The notes: generated from the letters alone by a model not told the origin. A stretch of 55,388 nucleotides of DNA from CAUJIW01 sp963205175 (GCA_041060555.1 JBEUDS010000023.1), one strand, 5' to 3'. Counted from the stretch's first letter, positions 18,018-26,945 are shown. Numbers and translations are program-made.

Positions 18018-19340
18018 TCAGTAGTGGTAGGCGCGCTCGCCGTGCTCGGAGAGGTCGAGACCCTCGAACTCCTTTTCCTGGCCGACGCGCAGGCCGACGA
18101 TCTTGTCGACGATGAAGTAGATGATCGCCGAACCGATGCCCGACCAGGCCAGGGCGATCACGACCGCGATGGTCTGGGTGACCACCTGGCTGCCCATGCT
18201 GTAGCCGTCGAGGCCAACGCCGCCCAGCGCCGGGCTGACGAGGACGCCGGTGGCGATCGAGCCGACAATGCCGCCGACGCAGTGGACGCCGAACACGTCC
18301 AGCGAGTCGTCATAGCCCAGCGCGTTCTTGACCGAGGTCGAGGCGATGAAGCAGATCACCGAGGCAACCGCACCCAGGACGATGGCGCCCATCGGACCGA
18401 TGAGACCAGCCGCCGGGGTGACCGCCACCAGGCCGCCGACGGCGCCGGTGATGATGCCGAGCAGCGACGGCTTGCCCTTGGTCAGCCACTCCGCGAACAT
18501 CCAGCCCAGGCCGGCCGCGCCGGTGGCGACGAAGGTGTTGATCATCGCCAGCGTGGTGCCGCCATTGGCTTCCAGGTTGGAACCGGCGTTGAAGCCGAAC
18601 CAGCCGACCCACAGCAGCGAGGCACCGATCATCGCCATGGTCAGCGAGTGCGGCGGCATCGGCTCCTTGCCGTAGCCGGTACGCTTGCCGAGCATCAGCG
18701 CGCCCACCAGGCCGGCGATACCGGCGTTGATGTGCACCACGGTGCCGCCCGCGAAGTCCAGCGCGCCCATGTTGAACAGGTAGCCGGTGCCGGCCCACAC
18801 CATGTGTGCGAGCGGGAAGTAGCAGAAGGTCACCCACAGCACGGTGAACAGCAGCACCGCCGAGAACTTCATGCGCTCGGCGAAGGAGCCGACGATGAGC
18901 GCCGGCGTGATGCAGGCGAACGTCATCTGGAAGCAGATGAACACATACTCCGGGATGACCACGCCATCGGAGAAGGTGGCGGCGGTGGAGTCAGGCGTGA
19001 CGCCCTTCAGGAAGGCCTTGGAGAAGTCGCCAATGATGGCGTTGCCGTCGGTGAAGGCGAGGCTGTAGCCGTAGAACACCCACAGGATCATCACCGTGCA
19101 GACGATGGCGAACACCTGCATCAGGACCGACAGCATGTTCTTGGTGCGGACGAGGCCGCCGTAGAAGAGCGCCAGACCCGGCAGGGTCATCAGGAACACG
19201 ATGATGGTGGAGACCATCATCCAGGTGGTATCGCCCTTGTCGGGCACCGGCGCCGCCTCCTCGGCGAACGCGACGCCAGCGGCCAGGGCCGTGACGAGGC
19301 CCGCCGACAGGGCAGGCAGGAACTTGGTGAGTTTTGTCAT
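18018..19340 (-). CDS. amtB: Ammonium transporter
   Basis: A 440-aa Amt/MEP/Rh channel of the inner membrane. A cleavable signal peptide (about 1-26, ending AFAEE) is followed by 11 membrane helices. Family features include GLALFYGGLVRTKNMLS, the pore-region histidine in GGTVVHINAGIAGLVGALMLG (split: GGTVVHINAG, IAGLVGALMLG), and the conserved FGVHCVGGIVGS with the second pore histidine. It lies 14 bp after glnK in the standard glnK-amtB order, so GlnK can gate the channel directly when nitrogen is plentiful. It should be expressed from the sigma-54 site upstream of glnK. Confidence 0.97.
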   Translation of the reverse strand: MTKLTKFLPALSAGLVTALAAGVAFAEEAAPVPDKGDTTWMMVSTIIVFLMTLPGLALFYGGLVRTKNMLSVLMQVFAIVCTVMILWVFYGYSLAFTDGNAIIGDFSKAFLKGVTPDSTAATFSDGVVIPEYVFICFQMTFACITPALIVGSFAERMKFSAVLLFTVLWVTFCYFPLAHMVWAGTGYLFNMGALDFAGGTVVHINAGIAGLVGALMLGKRTGYGKEPMPPHSLTMAMIGASLLWVGWFGFNAGSNLEANGGTTLAMINTFVATGAAGLGWMFAEWLTKGKPSLLGIITGAVGGLVAVTPAAGLIGPMGAIVLGAVASVICFIASTSVKNALGYDDSLDVFGVHCVGGIVGSIATGVLVSPALGGVGLDGYSMGSQVVTQTIAVVIALAWSGIGSAIIYFIVDKIVGLRVGQEKEFEGLDLSEHGERAYHY

Positions 19341-19354
19341 TTGTAGCGCCCCCG

Positions 19355-19693
19355 TTACAGAGCCAAGTCGTTTTGTTCGCCCGTGCGGATCCGCACGGCC
19401 TGACCGACATCAAGGACGAAGATCTTGCCATCGCCGATGCTGCCGGTGCTCGCCGCCTGCTGAATGGTCTCGACCACGCGGGTGGCGAGATCCGAGGCAA
19501 CGACGACTTCGAGTTTGATTTTCGGGACCATGTTGGTCGTGTACTCCGCACCGCGATAAATCTCGGTCTGGCCCTTCTGCCGGCCAAAACCTTTGACTTC
19601 GCTGACGGTCAAGCCTTGCACGCCGATGGTGGTGAGCGCGTCGCGCACCTCCTCCAGCTTGAAGGGCTTGATGATCGCCATGATCAGTTTCAT
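19355..19693 (-). CDS. glnK: PII nitrogen-signalling protein
   Basis: A 112-aa PII trimer subunit that senses 2-oxoglutarate, ATP and ADP. The T-loop has the uridylylation tyrosine at residue 51 in RGAEYTTNMVPK, and the ATP/C-loop signatures TGSIGDGKIFV and KLEEVRDAL are intact. Its neighbour amtB is its usual target. GlnK and GlnB cannot be told apart by sequence alone; the amtB linkage favours GlnK. A strong sigma-54 promoter candidate lies about 50 bp upstream. Confidence 0.95.
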   Translation of the reverse strand: MKLIMAIIKPFKLEEVRDALTTIGVQGLTVSEVKGFGRQKGQTEIYRGAEYTTNMVPKIKLEVVVASDLATRVVETIQQAASTGSIGDGKIFVLDVGQAVRIRTGEQNDLAL

Positions 19694-19744
19694 GCCCGTC
19701 TCCCTTTTTTGTCCCTGAACCCTGTTGTTGGACCAAACCTGCGT

Positions 19745-19760
19745 TGCAGAGTCCGTGCCA
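19745..19760 (-). promoter_or_regulatory. Sigma-54 (-24/-12) promoter of glnK-amtB
   Basis: On the minus strand the sequence TGGCACGGACTCTGCA matches TGGCAC-N5-TTGCA with one change (C for T at the start of the -12 box). It sits 52 bp before the glnK ATG, a normal leader length. This implies RpoN with NtrC activation under nitrogen limitation; NtrC sites were not identified. Confidence 0.8.
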
Positions 19761-19874
19761 AACTGAGTCAGCCGCGGGAATCGCGGGGACTCGGCATGAT
19801 TTGCGGCAGTGCAGCAAAGACGCGGCCGGCGCCCATGCCCAAATTTTAAACTGATATTGCAGATTGCCTAAATG

Positions 19875-20726
19875 TTAGGCATTTGAAGCGTGCAACCGCA
19901 GCGTCGCCGCAATTTCAGGCAGCGCCGCCTCGGCCGCGGTCCTGCCGGCGAGGATCAACGCCTCGGCCTTGGTGAAATCGCCGACATCGACATGGCCGAC
20001 CGGCGGCGTGACCACCACCTCCGCCGGGTGCGCCGTCAGCACGTGCGTCGACAGCGCGGTCAGCAGCAGCCCCAGCGATGCCCGGGTCACCCGCAGCGCC
20101 GAGGCCCGGTGGCCGGCACCCGCAAGCCCGATGGCGGCGGCGCGACGCAGATAATCCCCCTGCAGATTGACCGCCACCACCGGCGCCCGGCTCAGTCGCC
20201 GCACTGCGGACACCGGCACCGGATTGACCAGGCCGCCATCGGCCAGCAGCTGGCCGTCGCGGCGCACGGGACGGAAGATGCCGGGAATGGCGATCGAGGC
20301 CCGCACCGCCTCCACCACCGGGCCGGTGGACAGCACAACCTCGGTACCACCGAGCAGATCGGCGGCGACCGTGGCGCACGGCAGCGCCAGATCCTCCAGA
20401 TGCGTGTGCGCGAAATGGCGCTTCAGTTCGCGCTCGATGGCGCGCCCGCCCAGCACGCCGCCGCGAAAGCCGAGATCAAGGTAGCGCAGCATCGTCATCG
20501 CGTTGGCCGACCGGGCCAACTCCTCCAGCACGTCGAGCTTGCCGGCGGCGACGCACACCGCCACCAGCGCGCCGATGGAGGTGCCGGCGACCGCCTCGAT
20601 CCGCACGCCGCGTTCCATCAGCGTGCGCACCACGCCGATATGCGCCCAGCCCAGGGCCGCCCCGCCCCCCAGTGCCAGCGCCACCCCCGATGCCGCGACG
20701 TCCAACGGCGATGACGGCATGGCCAT
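19875..20726 (-). CDS. Patatin-like phospholipase, RssA-type
   Basis: A 283-aa serine acyl-hydrolase of the bacterial patatin family. The glycine-rich oxyanion loop LALGGGAALGWAH (about 17-29), the nucleophile elbow GTSIGA with the catalytic serine (about 49-54), and the dyad aspartate in LADGGLVNPVP (about 160-170) are all present, so it should be active. It starts 7 bp after the GNAT gene and is the last of a five-gene minus-strand run (VOC, zinc finger, TldD, GNAT, patatin). A small perfect repeat, TGCCTAA-ATG-TTAGGCA (19865-19881), overlaps its stop codon and may be a weak terminator. Confidence 0.88.
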   Translation of the reverse strand: MAMPSSPLDVAASGVALALGGGAALGWAHIGVVRTLMERGVRIEAVAGTSIGALVAVCVAAGKLDVLEELARSANAMTMLRYLDLGFRGGVLGGRAIERELKRHFAHTHLEDLALPCATVAADLLGGTEVVLSTGPVVEAVRASIAIPGIFRPVRRDGQLLADGGLVNPVPVSAVRRLSRAPVVAVNLQGDYLRRAAAIGLAGAGHRASALRVTRASLGLLLTALSTHVLTAHPAEVVVTPPVGHVDVGDFTKAEALILAGRTAAEAALPEIAATLRLHASNA

Positions 20727-20733
20727 GGCCTCG

Positions 20734-21168
20734 CTACAGGTGGCGCATCAGAAAGTCGGCCGACGCGCAATGGGTGGCGAACTGCGCCGACTGGCGCACC
20801 GCCGCCGGCGCCCGGTCGCGCTCGGCGGGCATGAAGCCGTATTTGGTGAAGAAGCCGGCGGCATCCTCGGTGAACAGGTAGAGCGTCTTCACGCCCGCCT
20901 CGCGCGCGCGCGCCACCAGCTCCTCCAGCATCTTGCCGCCCAGCCCCTGGCCGCGGTGACAACTCATGGTGAGGAAGGAACGCAGGATGGCGGCATCGCC
21001 GTAGAGCTCCAGGCCGCCGACGCCAACCCGCCAGCCGCTGTCATCCTCGAAGGCGAAAAACCGCTGATTGTCGCCGCCCAGATCGCCGGCCAGCAGATCG
21101 TTGTCCGCCAACACGCCGGCGAGCGCGTCATATTCGGCCTGGCCGACCGGTATGACTTTCAGACCCAT
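20734..21168 (-). CDS. GNAT-family N-acetyltransferase, ArsN2-like length
   Basis: A 144-aa GNAT acetyltransferase. The acetyl-CoA loop appears as SCHRGQGLGGKMLEELVARA (the R/QxxGxG/A motif in HRGQGLGG, about 71-78), followed by TLYLFTEDAAGFFTKYGF, the usual end of the fold. The substrate is unknown; the length and the YLFTEDAAGFFTKYGF segment resemble arsenic-resistance ArsN2-type enzymes, but there are no ars genes nearby. The ATG at 21168 has GGGAGG upstream. A much longer open frame that continues upstream to 22371 is a shadow of tldD. Confidence 0.85.
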   Translation of the reverse strand: MGLKVIPVGQAEYDALAGVLADNDLLAGDLGGDNQRFFAFEDDSGWRVGVGGLELYGDAAILRSFLTMSCHRGQGLGGKMLEELVARAREAGVKTLYLFTEDAAGFFTKYGFMPAERDRAPAAVRQSAQFATHCASADFLMRHL

Positions 21169-21257
21169 GCGTACCTCCCGGCCGGGTTTCCGGCTCATCG
21201 CGGGAAGGGTAGCGCAGTGGCACGATGACGCAAGGGCCTCGATCGGCCCGCCTGCAC

Positions 21258-22694
21258 TCAGCCGGTGCCGCCGACGGTCAGGCCCTCGATCAGCAGGGTC
21301 GGCTGGCCGACGCCAGCCGGCACCGATTGACCGCCCTTGCCGCAGGTACCGATGCCGGGATCGAGTTCGAGATCGTTGCCGATCGCCTTGACCCGGGTCA
21401 GCACGTCGGGGCCGTTGCCGATCAGCGTCGCGCCCTTCAGCGGCCGGCCAAGCGTGCCGTCGTTGATCTCGTAGGCCTCGGTGCAGGAGAACACGAACTT
21501 GCCCGAGGTGATGTCCACCTGGCCGCCGCCGAAGGTCCTGGCGTAGATGCCCGACTTGACGCCGCGCAAAATCTCGCGCGGGTCTTCCGCGCCGGCCAGC
21601 ATGAAGGTGTTGGTCATCCGCGGCATCGGCGCGTGCGCGAAGGACTCGCGCCGGCCGTTGCCGGTGGGGGCAACGCCGGTCAGCCGGGCATTCATGCGGT
21701 CCTGCATGTAGCCCTTGAGGATGCCGTCCTCGATCAGCACGGTGCGCTCGGTCGGCGTGCCCTCGTCGTCGATCGACAGCGAGCCGCGCCGGCCGAGGAT
21801 GGTGCCGTCGTCGACCACGGTGACACCGGGGGCCGCCACCCGCTCGCCGATGCGCCCGGAGAAGGCCGAGGTGCCCTTGCGGTTGAAGTCGCCCTCCAGG
21901 CCATGGCCCACCGCCTCGTGCAGCAGCACGCCGGGCCAGCCCGGCCCCAGCACCACGGTCATCTCGCCCGCCGGCGCCGGCACCGCCTCCAGGTTGGTCA
22001 GCGCCTGGCGCAGCGCCTCGTCGGTGGCCTGCCGCCAGACGGCGGGGTCGAACAGGCGGGCATAGTCGTGGCGGCCGCCCAGCCCTTCCGAGCCGGTCTC
22101 GCGGCGGTCGCCGTCCTGGGTCATGATCTGGACGTTGAGCCGCACCAGCGGGCGGATGTCGCGCGCGCGGTAGCCATCGGGGCGGACGATCTCGACCACC
22201 GACCAGGAGCCGATCAGCGAGGCCGACACCTGGGCCACCCGCGAATCCCTGGCCCGGGCATAGGCGTCGATGTCCGCCAGCAGCCGGGTCTTGGCCTCGA
22301 ACGAGAAGCCCTCGAACGGGCTGTCGGCGGGGTAGAGCGCGCGGTCGGTCTTGGCCGGCGGCTCGGCCCACTGGCCGCCGTGGCCGGCGCGGATGGCGGC
22401 GATGGTCGCCCCGGCGCGCCGGATGGCGGCCTCCGACAATTCGTTGGCGTGGGCAAACGCCGCGGTCTCGCCGGTGACGCCGCGCAGACCGAAGCCCTGG
22501 GCGGTGTCGAAGGTCGCCGACTTCAGCCGGCCGTCGTCGAAGCCGAAGCTCTCCGAGAGCGCGTATTGCAGGTAAAGCTCGCCGTCCTCCAGCCCGCCCA
22601 ACGCCTCGGCGACCACCGCCTCGACACGGCCTTCATCCATGCCGGTGCGGTTATAGAACAGGTCGCGGGCGACGGCGGCGGGCGTGCCGGTCAT
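21258..22694 (-). CDS. tldD: Metalloprotease TldD
   Basis: A 478-aa member of the TldD/PmbA family. TldD and TldE form a heterodimeric zinc protease that processes small peptides and modified peptides such as microcins and the CcdA antitoxin. The zinc motif HEAVGH (residues 259-264, HExxxH) is intact. The C-terminal region has FVFSCTEAYEINDGTLGRPL and ends in LLIEGLTVGGTG, typical of TldD. No tldE/pmbA is adjacent. The ATG at 22694 lies 1 bp after the stop of the zinc-finger gene, so the two are coupled. An upstream in-frame ATG at 22799 would overlap that gene entirely. Confidence 0.93.
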   Translation of the reverse strand: MTGTPAAVARDLFYNRTGMDEGRVEAVVAEALGGLEDGELYLQYALSESFGFDDGRLKSATFDTAQGFGLRGVTGETAAFAHANELSEAAIRRAGATIAAIRAGHGGQWAEPPAKTDRALYPADSPFEGFSFEAKTRLLADIDAYARARDSRVAQVSASLIGSWSVVEIVRPDGYRARDIRPLVRLNVQIMTQDGDRRETGSEGLGGRHDYARLFDPAVWRQATDEALRQALTNLEAVPAPAGEMTVVLGPGWPGVLLHEAVGHGLEGDFNRKGTSAFSGRIGERVAAPGVTVVDDGTILGRRGSLSIDDEGTPTERTVLIEDGILKGYMQDRMNARLTGVAPTGNGRRESFAHAPMPRMTNTFMLAGAEDPREILRGVKSGIYARTFGGGQVDITSGKFVFSCTEAYEINDGTLGRPLKGATLIGNGPDVLTRVKAIGNDLELDPGIGTCGKGGQSVPAGVGQPTLLIEGLTVGGTG

Positions 22695-22695
22695 C

Positions 22696-22908
22696 TCAGG
22701 CGGCCCTGGAGGCGTCGGCGCTGCCGGCCGGCCGGGGATCGGCCGGGCCGCCGGCCAGCACGTAGCGGCGATCGCAGTAGCCGCATTCGACATAGCCACG
22801 CTCGTCCATCTTCAGGAACACGCGCGGGTGGCCCAGGGCGCCGCCGTCGCCGTCGCAGGCGACCTGCTGGGTCTGGACGTAAAGGGTTTCCGGCGCGGCG
22901 GTGCTCAT
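22696..22908 (-). CDS. CHCC zinc-finger small protein (mitochondrial NDUFS6-like)
   Basis: A 70-aa protein with a single zinc-binding domain: a cysteine in QQVACDGDGGALGHPRVFL, a histidine in GHPRVF, then CGYC in YVECGYCDRRYVL. Such proteins are widespread in alphaproteobacteria and are homologous to the mitochondrial complex I subunit NDUFS6 and its zf-CHCC domain, although the bacterial role is poorly known. The C-terminal tail is low complexity. It lies between VOC (35 bp gap) and tldD (1 bp gap). Confidence 0.85.
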   Translation of the reverse strand: MSTAAPETLYVQTQQVACDGDGGALGHPRVFLKMDERGYVECGYCDRRYVLAGGPADPRPAGSADASRAA

Positions 22909-22943
22909 GGTGTGTCAATCCTGATTGGTCATACGGATGCGCC

Positions 22944-23345
22944 TCAGATAGCACCGCCGGCCGACGGATTGAAGGGCGGCCCCTTCAACTCGACGATGTT
23001 TCCCTGCGGATCGCTGATGTAGAGCGACGGACCGTCGCCCTCGGCGCCATAGCGGCTGGCGACCGTGCCGGCCTCGATGCCATGGCGGGCGAGGTGGTCG
23101 CGGATCGCCTCGGCGTCGAAGGGATCGACGCGCAGGCAGATGTGATCGACGTTGCCTGGCGTCGCCGGCGCGTCGGCCACCACCAGCAGATCGATCAGCG
23201 AGCGGCCGGCGCGCAGCTGGATCAGCCCGATCGCCTCCTGACGCCTCTCCACCGGACAGCCCAGCACCCGGGTGTAGAAGTGCAGCATCGCGTCCACGTC
23301 GGTCACCCGCAGCACCACATGATCGATCTCTCGCACCCGCAGCAT
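22944..23345 (-). CDS. VOC-family (glyoxalase/dioxygenase fold) protein
   Basis: A 133-aa single vicinal-oxygen-chelate module pair: beta-alpha-beta-beta-beta repeats with metal ligands plausible at His9 (IDHVVLRV), His68 (VDHICLRV) and Glu119 (NIVELKGP). These enzymes include glyoxalase I, bleomycin-binding proteins and fosfomycin thiol transferases; the substrate here is not evident. GGGAGG precedes the ATG at 23345, and two longer upstream starts lack such a site. It is first of the VOC-zinc finger-tldD-GNAT-patatin run. Confidence 0.88.
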   Translation of the reverse strand: MLRVREIDHVVLRVTDVDAMLHFYTRVLGCPVERRQEAIGLIQLRAGRSLIDLLVVADAPATPGNVDHICLRVDPFDAEAIRDHLARHGIEAGTVASRYGAEGDGPSLYISDPQGNIVELKGPPFNPSAGGAI

Positions 23346-23488
23346 CGTCCGCCCTCCCTGTCCGGCCTCGCCGCCAGCATAGGCGCACCGGGCGCCCGGC
23401 AAAATGCCGGCGTCAGGACGCTGTGTTTCCATACCGATGCCGACACCCCCTTCGACAAGCGCGCCGGCGCGCGCTATGTGTCCGGGCC

Positions 23489-24466
23489 ATGACAAGTCCC
23501 GCCCCGACGCCCGCCATCCGCATCCGCGACCTGGTCAAAACCTATGCCGGCGGCAAGCAGGCCCTCCGGGGTGTTTCGCTGGACATCCCGCAAGGCTCGA
23601 TGTTCGGCCTGCTTGGCCCCAACGGCGCCGGCAAGTCGACCATGATCAACATCATGGCCGGCCTGGTGAACAAGACCGCCGGCGGGGTGGAAATCTGGGG
23701 CTTCGATATCGACCGCGACCCGCGCAACGCCAAGGCCTCCATCGGCATCGTGCCGCAGGAACTGATGTTCGACGCGTTCTTCACCCCCTACGAGGTGCTG
23801 GAACTGCAAGCGGGCCTCTATGGCGTGCCCAGGTCGCGGCGGCGGACCATGGAGATCCTGGAAGCGATGAAACTCGCCGACAAGGCGCACGTCTATTCCC
23901 GCACGCTGTCGGGCGGCATGAAGCGACGGCTGCTGATCGCCAAGGCACTGATCCACAACCCGCCGATCCTGGTACTCGACGAGCCGACCGCCGGTGTCGA
24001 CATCGAGCTGCGCCAGCAGCTGTGGGCTTATGTGCGCCAGCTGCACGCCGCCGGCACCACGGTCGTGCTCACCACCCATTATCTGGAAGAAGCCCAGGAG
24101 CTGTGCGACCGCATCGCCATCATCAACCATGGCCAGGTGGTCGCCAACGAAACCAAGGCCAGCCTGATGGCGCAGGCCCACGACAAGGTGGTGGTGGTGC
24201 GGCTGGATCGCGAGATCAGCAGCCCGCCGGCCTGCCTCGCCGGCTTCGACGCCCGCCTGCGCGACCCCTGGCATCTGGCCGTCACCTACGATACCCGTAG
24301 GATGAGTGCCGGGCGGGTGCTGGGCGCTCTTGCCGAGGCGGGCATCGGCATCGAGGAAGTGACCACCGAGGAGGCCGACCTCGAAGACGTGTTCCTGCGC
24401 CTGACCCAGCATCAGGCGCCAGGCGCCCTCGCTGCCGCACCGGAGAGTCCGCATGGCAACCAATGA
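23489..24466 (+). CDS. ABC-2 type transporter ATP-binding protein
   Basis: A 325-aa ATPase subunit of an exporter. Walker A GPNGAGKST is at about 43-51, the signature LSGGMKRR is in the middle, Walker B ILVLDEPTAGVD follows, and the H-loop is in LTTHYLEEAQELC. The C-terminal extension about 100 aa long is typical of ABC-2 (drug, lipid or polysaccharide export) ATPases. No permease gene is adjacent; nadB overlaps its last 14 bp instead. The ATG at 23489 lacks a strong ribosome site, and an in-frame start at 23423 would add 22 aa. Confidence 0.9.
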   Translation: MTSPAPTPAIRIRDLVKTYAGGKQALRGVSLDIPQGSMFGLLGPNGAGKSTMINIMAGLVNKTAGGVEIWGFDIDRDPRNAKASIGIVPQELMFDAFFTPYEVLELQAGLYGVPRSRRRTMEILEAMKLADKAHVYSRTLSGGMKRRLLIAKALIHNPPILVLDEPTAGVDIELRQQLWAYVRQLHAAGTTVVLTTHYLEEAQELCDRIAIINHGQVVANETKASLMAQAHDKVVVVRLDREISSPPACLAGFDARLRDPWHLAVTYDTRRMSAGRVLGALAEAGIGIEEVTTEEADLEDVFLRLTQHQAPGALAAAPESPHGNQ

Positions 24467-26057
24467 CCTGCACCAGTTCGATGTGCTCGTGCTCGGCTCG
24501 GGCGCGGCCGGGTTGACCCTGGCCCTGGATCTGGCCGACCGCTACAAGGTCGCGGTACTGTCAAAGGGCGACGTCTCGGCCGGCTCCACCGCCTGGGCGC
24601 AAGGCGGCATCGCCGCGGTGCTGGAAGAGGGCGACACCTTCGAGGCCCATATCGATGACACCATCCGGGCCGGCGCCGGTCTCAACAACCGTGCCGCGGT
24701 GGAGTTCGTCGTCGAACGGGCGCCGGCGGCGGTGGAGAAGCTGGTCAAGCTGGGCGTGCCCTTCAATGTCGGCGAGGACGCGGCCCACCCCTTCCACCTC
24801 ACCCGCGAGGGCGGCCACAGCCATCGCCGGATCGTTCATGTCGATGACGCCACCGGCGGCGCGGTGCAGCGTACCCTGGAACAGCGGGCGGCGGCGGAGC
24901 CCAACATCACCCTGTTCTCCAACAAGGTGGCGGTCGATCTGATCACCGAACGCCATGTCGGCACCGGCGGCCCGCGGCGGTGCTATGGCGCCTACATCTA
25001 CGACCGCAAGCGCCGGCGGGTGGAGCGCTTCGCGGCGCGAGCGACCGTGCTGGCGACCGGCGGCGCCAGCCGCGTCTACCTCTATTCCACCAACCCGGAC
25101 GGCTCCACCGGCGACGGCATCGCCATGGCCTGGCGTGCCGGCTGCCGGGTCGGCAACATGGAGTTCAACCAGTTCCACCCCACCTGCCTCTATCATCCGC
25201 AGGTGCGGAACTTTCTCGTCACCGAGGCGATGCGCGGCGAGGGCGGCCTGCTCAAGCTGCCCGACGGCACCCGCTTCATGCCATCGTTCGACCCGGCCGC
25301 CGAGCTGGCGCCGCGCGATGTCGTCGCCCGCGCCATCGACCATGAAATGAAGCGGCTGGGCCTGCCGCATGTGCTGCTGGACATCAGCCACAAGCCGGCC
25401 GACTTCGTCACCGGCCACTTCCCGACCATCCACGCCCGCCTGCTGGAACTGGGCATCGACATCACGCGGGAAGCGATCCCGGTGGTGCCGGCCGCCCATT
25501 ACACCTGCGGCGGTGTGCTCACCGATCTCGCCGGCCGAACCGATCTCGCCGGCCTCTACGCTATTGGCGAGGCCGCCCACACCGGGCTGCACGGCGCCAA
25601 CCGCATGGCGTCCAACTCGATCCTCGAATGCCTGGTGTTCGGCCATGCCGCCGCCGCCGACATTCGCGCCAGCGACGACGGCGCGCCGGTGCCGACGCCC
25701 GCGCCATGGGACGAAAGCCGCGTCACCGACTCCGACGAGGAAGTGGTGGTGGCCCACAACTGGGCGGAGCTGCGTCAGTTCATGTGGGATTATGTGGGCA
25801 TCGTGCGCACCACCAAGCGGCTGGAGCGCGCCAAGCACCGCGTCAAGCTGCTGCGCAAGGAAATCCAGGAGTATTACGGCCACTTCCGCGTCAACCGCGA
25901 CCTGCTGGAACTGCGCAACCTGGTAACCGTGGCCGACCTCATCGTCCGCTCGGCACTCGCCCGGCGGGAGAGCCGGGGCCTGCACTATATCCTCGACTAT
26001 CCGCGCCAGACGGATACCCCGCGCGACACCATCCTGGAACCCTGGGCACGCGGCTGA
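24453..26057 (+). CDS. nadB: L-aspartate oxidase
   Basis: A 534-aa FAD enzyme that oxidises L-aspartate to iminoaspartate, the first step of de novo NAD synthesis with NadA. The FAD dinucleotide loop GSGAAGLTLALDLA is at about 15-28, the succinate-dehydrogenase-like region has STAWAQGGIAAV, and HPTCLYHP and GLHGANRMASNSILECLVFG match the family. nadA and nadC are not in the window. It overlaps the preceding ABC ATPase by 14 bp, with GGAG upstream of the ATG, so the two are co-transcribed. Confidence 0.95.
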   Translation: MATNDLHQFDVLVLGSGAAGLTLALDLADRYKVAVLSKGDVSAGSTAWAQGGIAAVLEEGDTFEAHIDDTIRAGAGLNNRAAVEFVVERAPAAVEKLVKLGVPFNVGEDAAHPFHLTREGGHSHRRIVHVDDATGGAVQRTLEQRAAAEPNITLFSNKVAVDLITERHVGTGGPRRCYGAYIYDRKRRRVERFAARATVLATGGASRVYLYSTNPDGSTGDGIAMAWRAGCRVGNMEFNQFHPTCLYHPQVRNFLVTEAMRGEGGLLKLPDGTRFMPSFDPAAELAPRDVVARAIDHEMKRLGLPHVLLDISHKPADFVTGHFPTIHARLLELGIDITREAIPVVPAAHYTCGGVLTDLAGRTDLAGLYAIGEAAHTGLHGANRMASNSILECLVFGHAAAADIRASDDGAPVPTPAPWDESRVTDSDEEVVVAHNWAELRQFMWDYVGIVRTTKRLERAKHRVKLLRKEIQEYYGHFRVNRDLLELRNLVTVADLIVRSALARRESRGLHYILDYPRQTDTPRDTILEPWARG

Positions 26058-26123
26058 ACCGGGCTGGATCCTGACGCGGCGTCCGGCCGCTGTTCTCGCC
26101 CACGGAGGGCCCGCAACGCCGGC

Positions 26124-26945
26124 TCAGGAAGCGATGCCGAGGAAGTTGCCGATGATGCGGAAATAGCGCACCGGGAACAGCCGGACGATGATGTCGATGA
26201 TGCGCGCGTCCGGGCCGATCAGCACCCGCCTGGCGCCCCGCTCCATGCCGTCGAGGATCGTCAGCGCCGCCTGCTCCGGCGTCGTGCGCGCCGCCTTGTC
26301 GAAATTGTCCGCCGCCATCAGGCCGGTGCCGCTGCCGTCCAGTCCGGCGATGAACTTGGCGTTGCGCGCCACGTTGGTCTTGATGCCGCCGGGGTGGACG
26401 CACACCACTTCAATGCCCGGATCGGTCTGTTCCAGCTCCAGCCGCACGCACTCGGTAAAGCCTTTGACCGCGAACTTCGACGCGTTGTAGGCCGACTGGG
26501 TCGGGTAGGCCATCATGCCGAACACCGAGGAGATGTTGGTGATCCAGCCCGTGCCATGGGCCTTCAGCTTGGGCAGGAACACCCGCGTGCCCTCGACCAC
26601 GGCATCGAAGTTGACCGCCATCACCCGGTCGAAATCCTCGCGCGGCATCAGCGCGAACGGCGCAACCACGCTTAGCCCGGCATTGTTGATGATGCCGTCG
26701 ACGCGACCGAACTCGGCCTCCACCGCGTCGGCGAAACCGCCCAGCGCGCCCGGTGCCGTCACATCGAAGGTCCGCGTCATGTGGTGCGCGTTGCCCAGCA
26801 GGCGCGCGGTCTCCGCCAGCCCGTCGGCATTGACGTCGCTCATCGCCACCCGCGCGCCACGCCGCGCCAGTTCAAGCGCCAGCGCCCGGCCGATGCCCGA
26901 ACCCGCCCCGGTGACGGCGATCACCTTGTTCGCGAAACGACTCAT
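26124..26945 (-). CDS. Short-chain dehydrogenase/reductase (classical SDR)
   Basis: A 273-aa oxidoreductase with the NAD(P) loop TGAGSGIGRALA (about 12-23), NNAG (about 88), a catalytic Ser in ISSVFGM and the YxxxK pair in YNASKFAVKGF (Tyr about 154, Lys about 158). The C-terminal 50 residues include a hydrophobic stretch IDIIVRLFPVRYFRIIGNFLG, suggesting membrane association. The substrate is unknown. The start is ATG at 26945, preceded by a G-rich ribosome site; a GTG directly before it would add one residue. It is divergent from the DUF1674 gene. Confidence 0.9.
   Translation of the reverse strand: MSRFANKVIAVTGAGSGIGRALALELARRGARVAMSDVNADGLAETARLLGNAHHMTRTFDVTAPGALGGFADAVEAEFGRVDGIINNAGLSVVAPFALMPREDFDRVMAVNFDAVVEGTRVFLPKLKAHGTGWITNISSVFGMMAYPTQSAYNASKFAVKGFTECVRLELEQTDPGIEVVCVHPGGIKTNVARNAKFIAGLDGSGTGLMAADNFDKAARTTPEQAALTILDGMERGARRVLIGPDARIIDIIVRLFPVRYFRIIGNFLGIAS

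Noticed and set aside
20734..22371. 545-aa frame joining the GNAT gene with upstream sequence
   Set aside because: The upstream part is a shadow of tldD in another frame. The GNAT gene has its own ribosome site and ATG at 21168.
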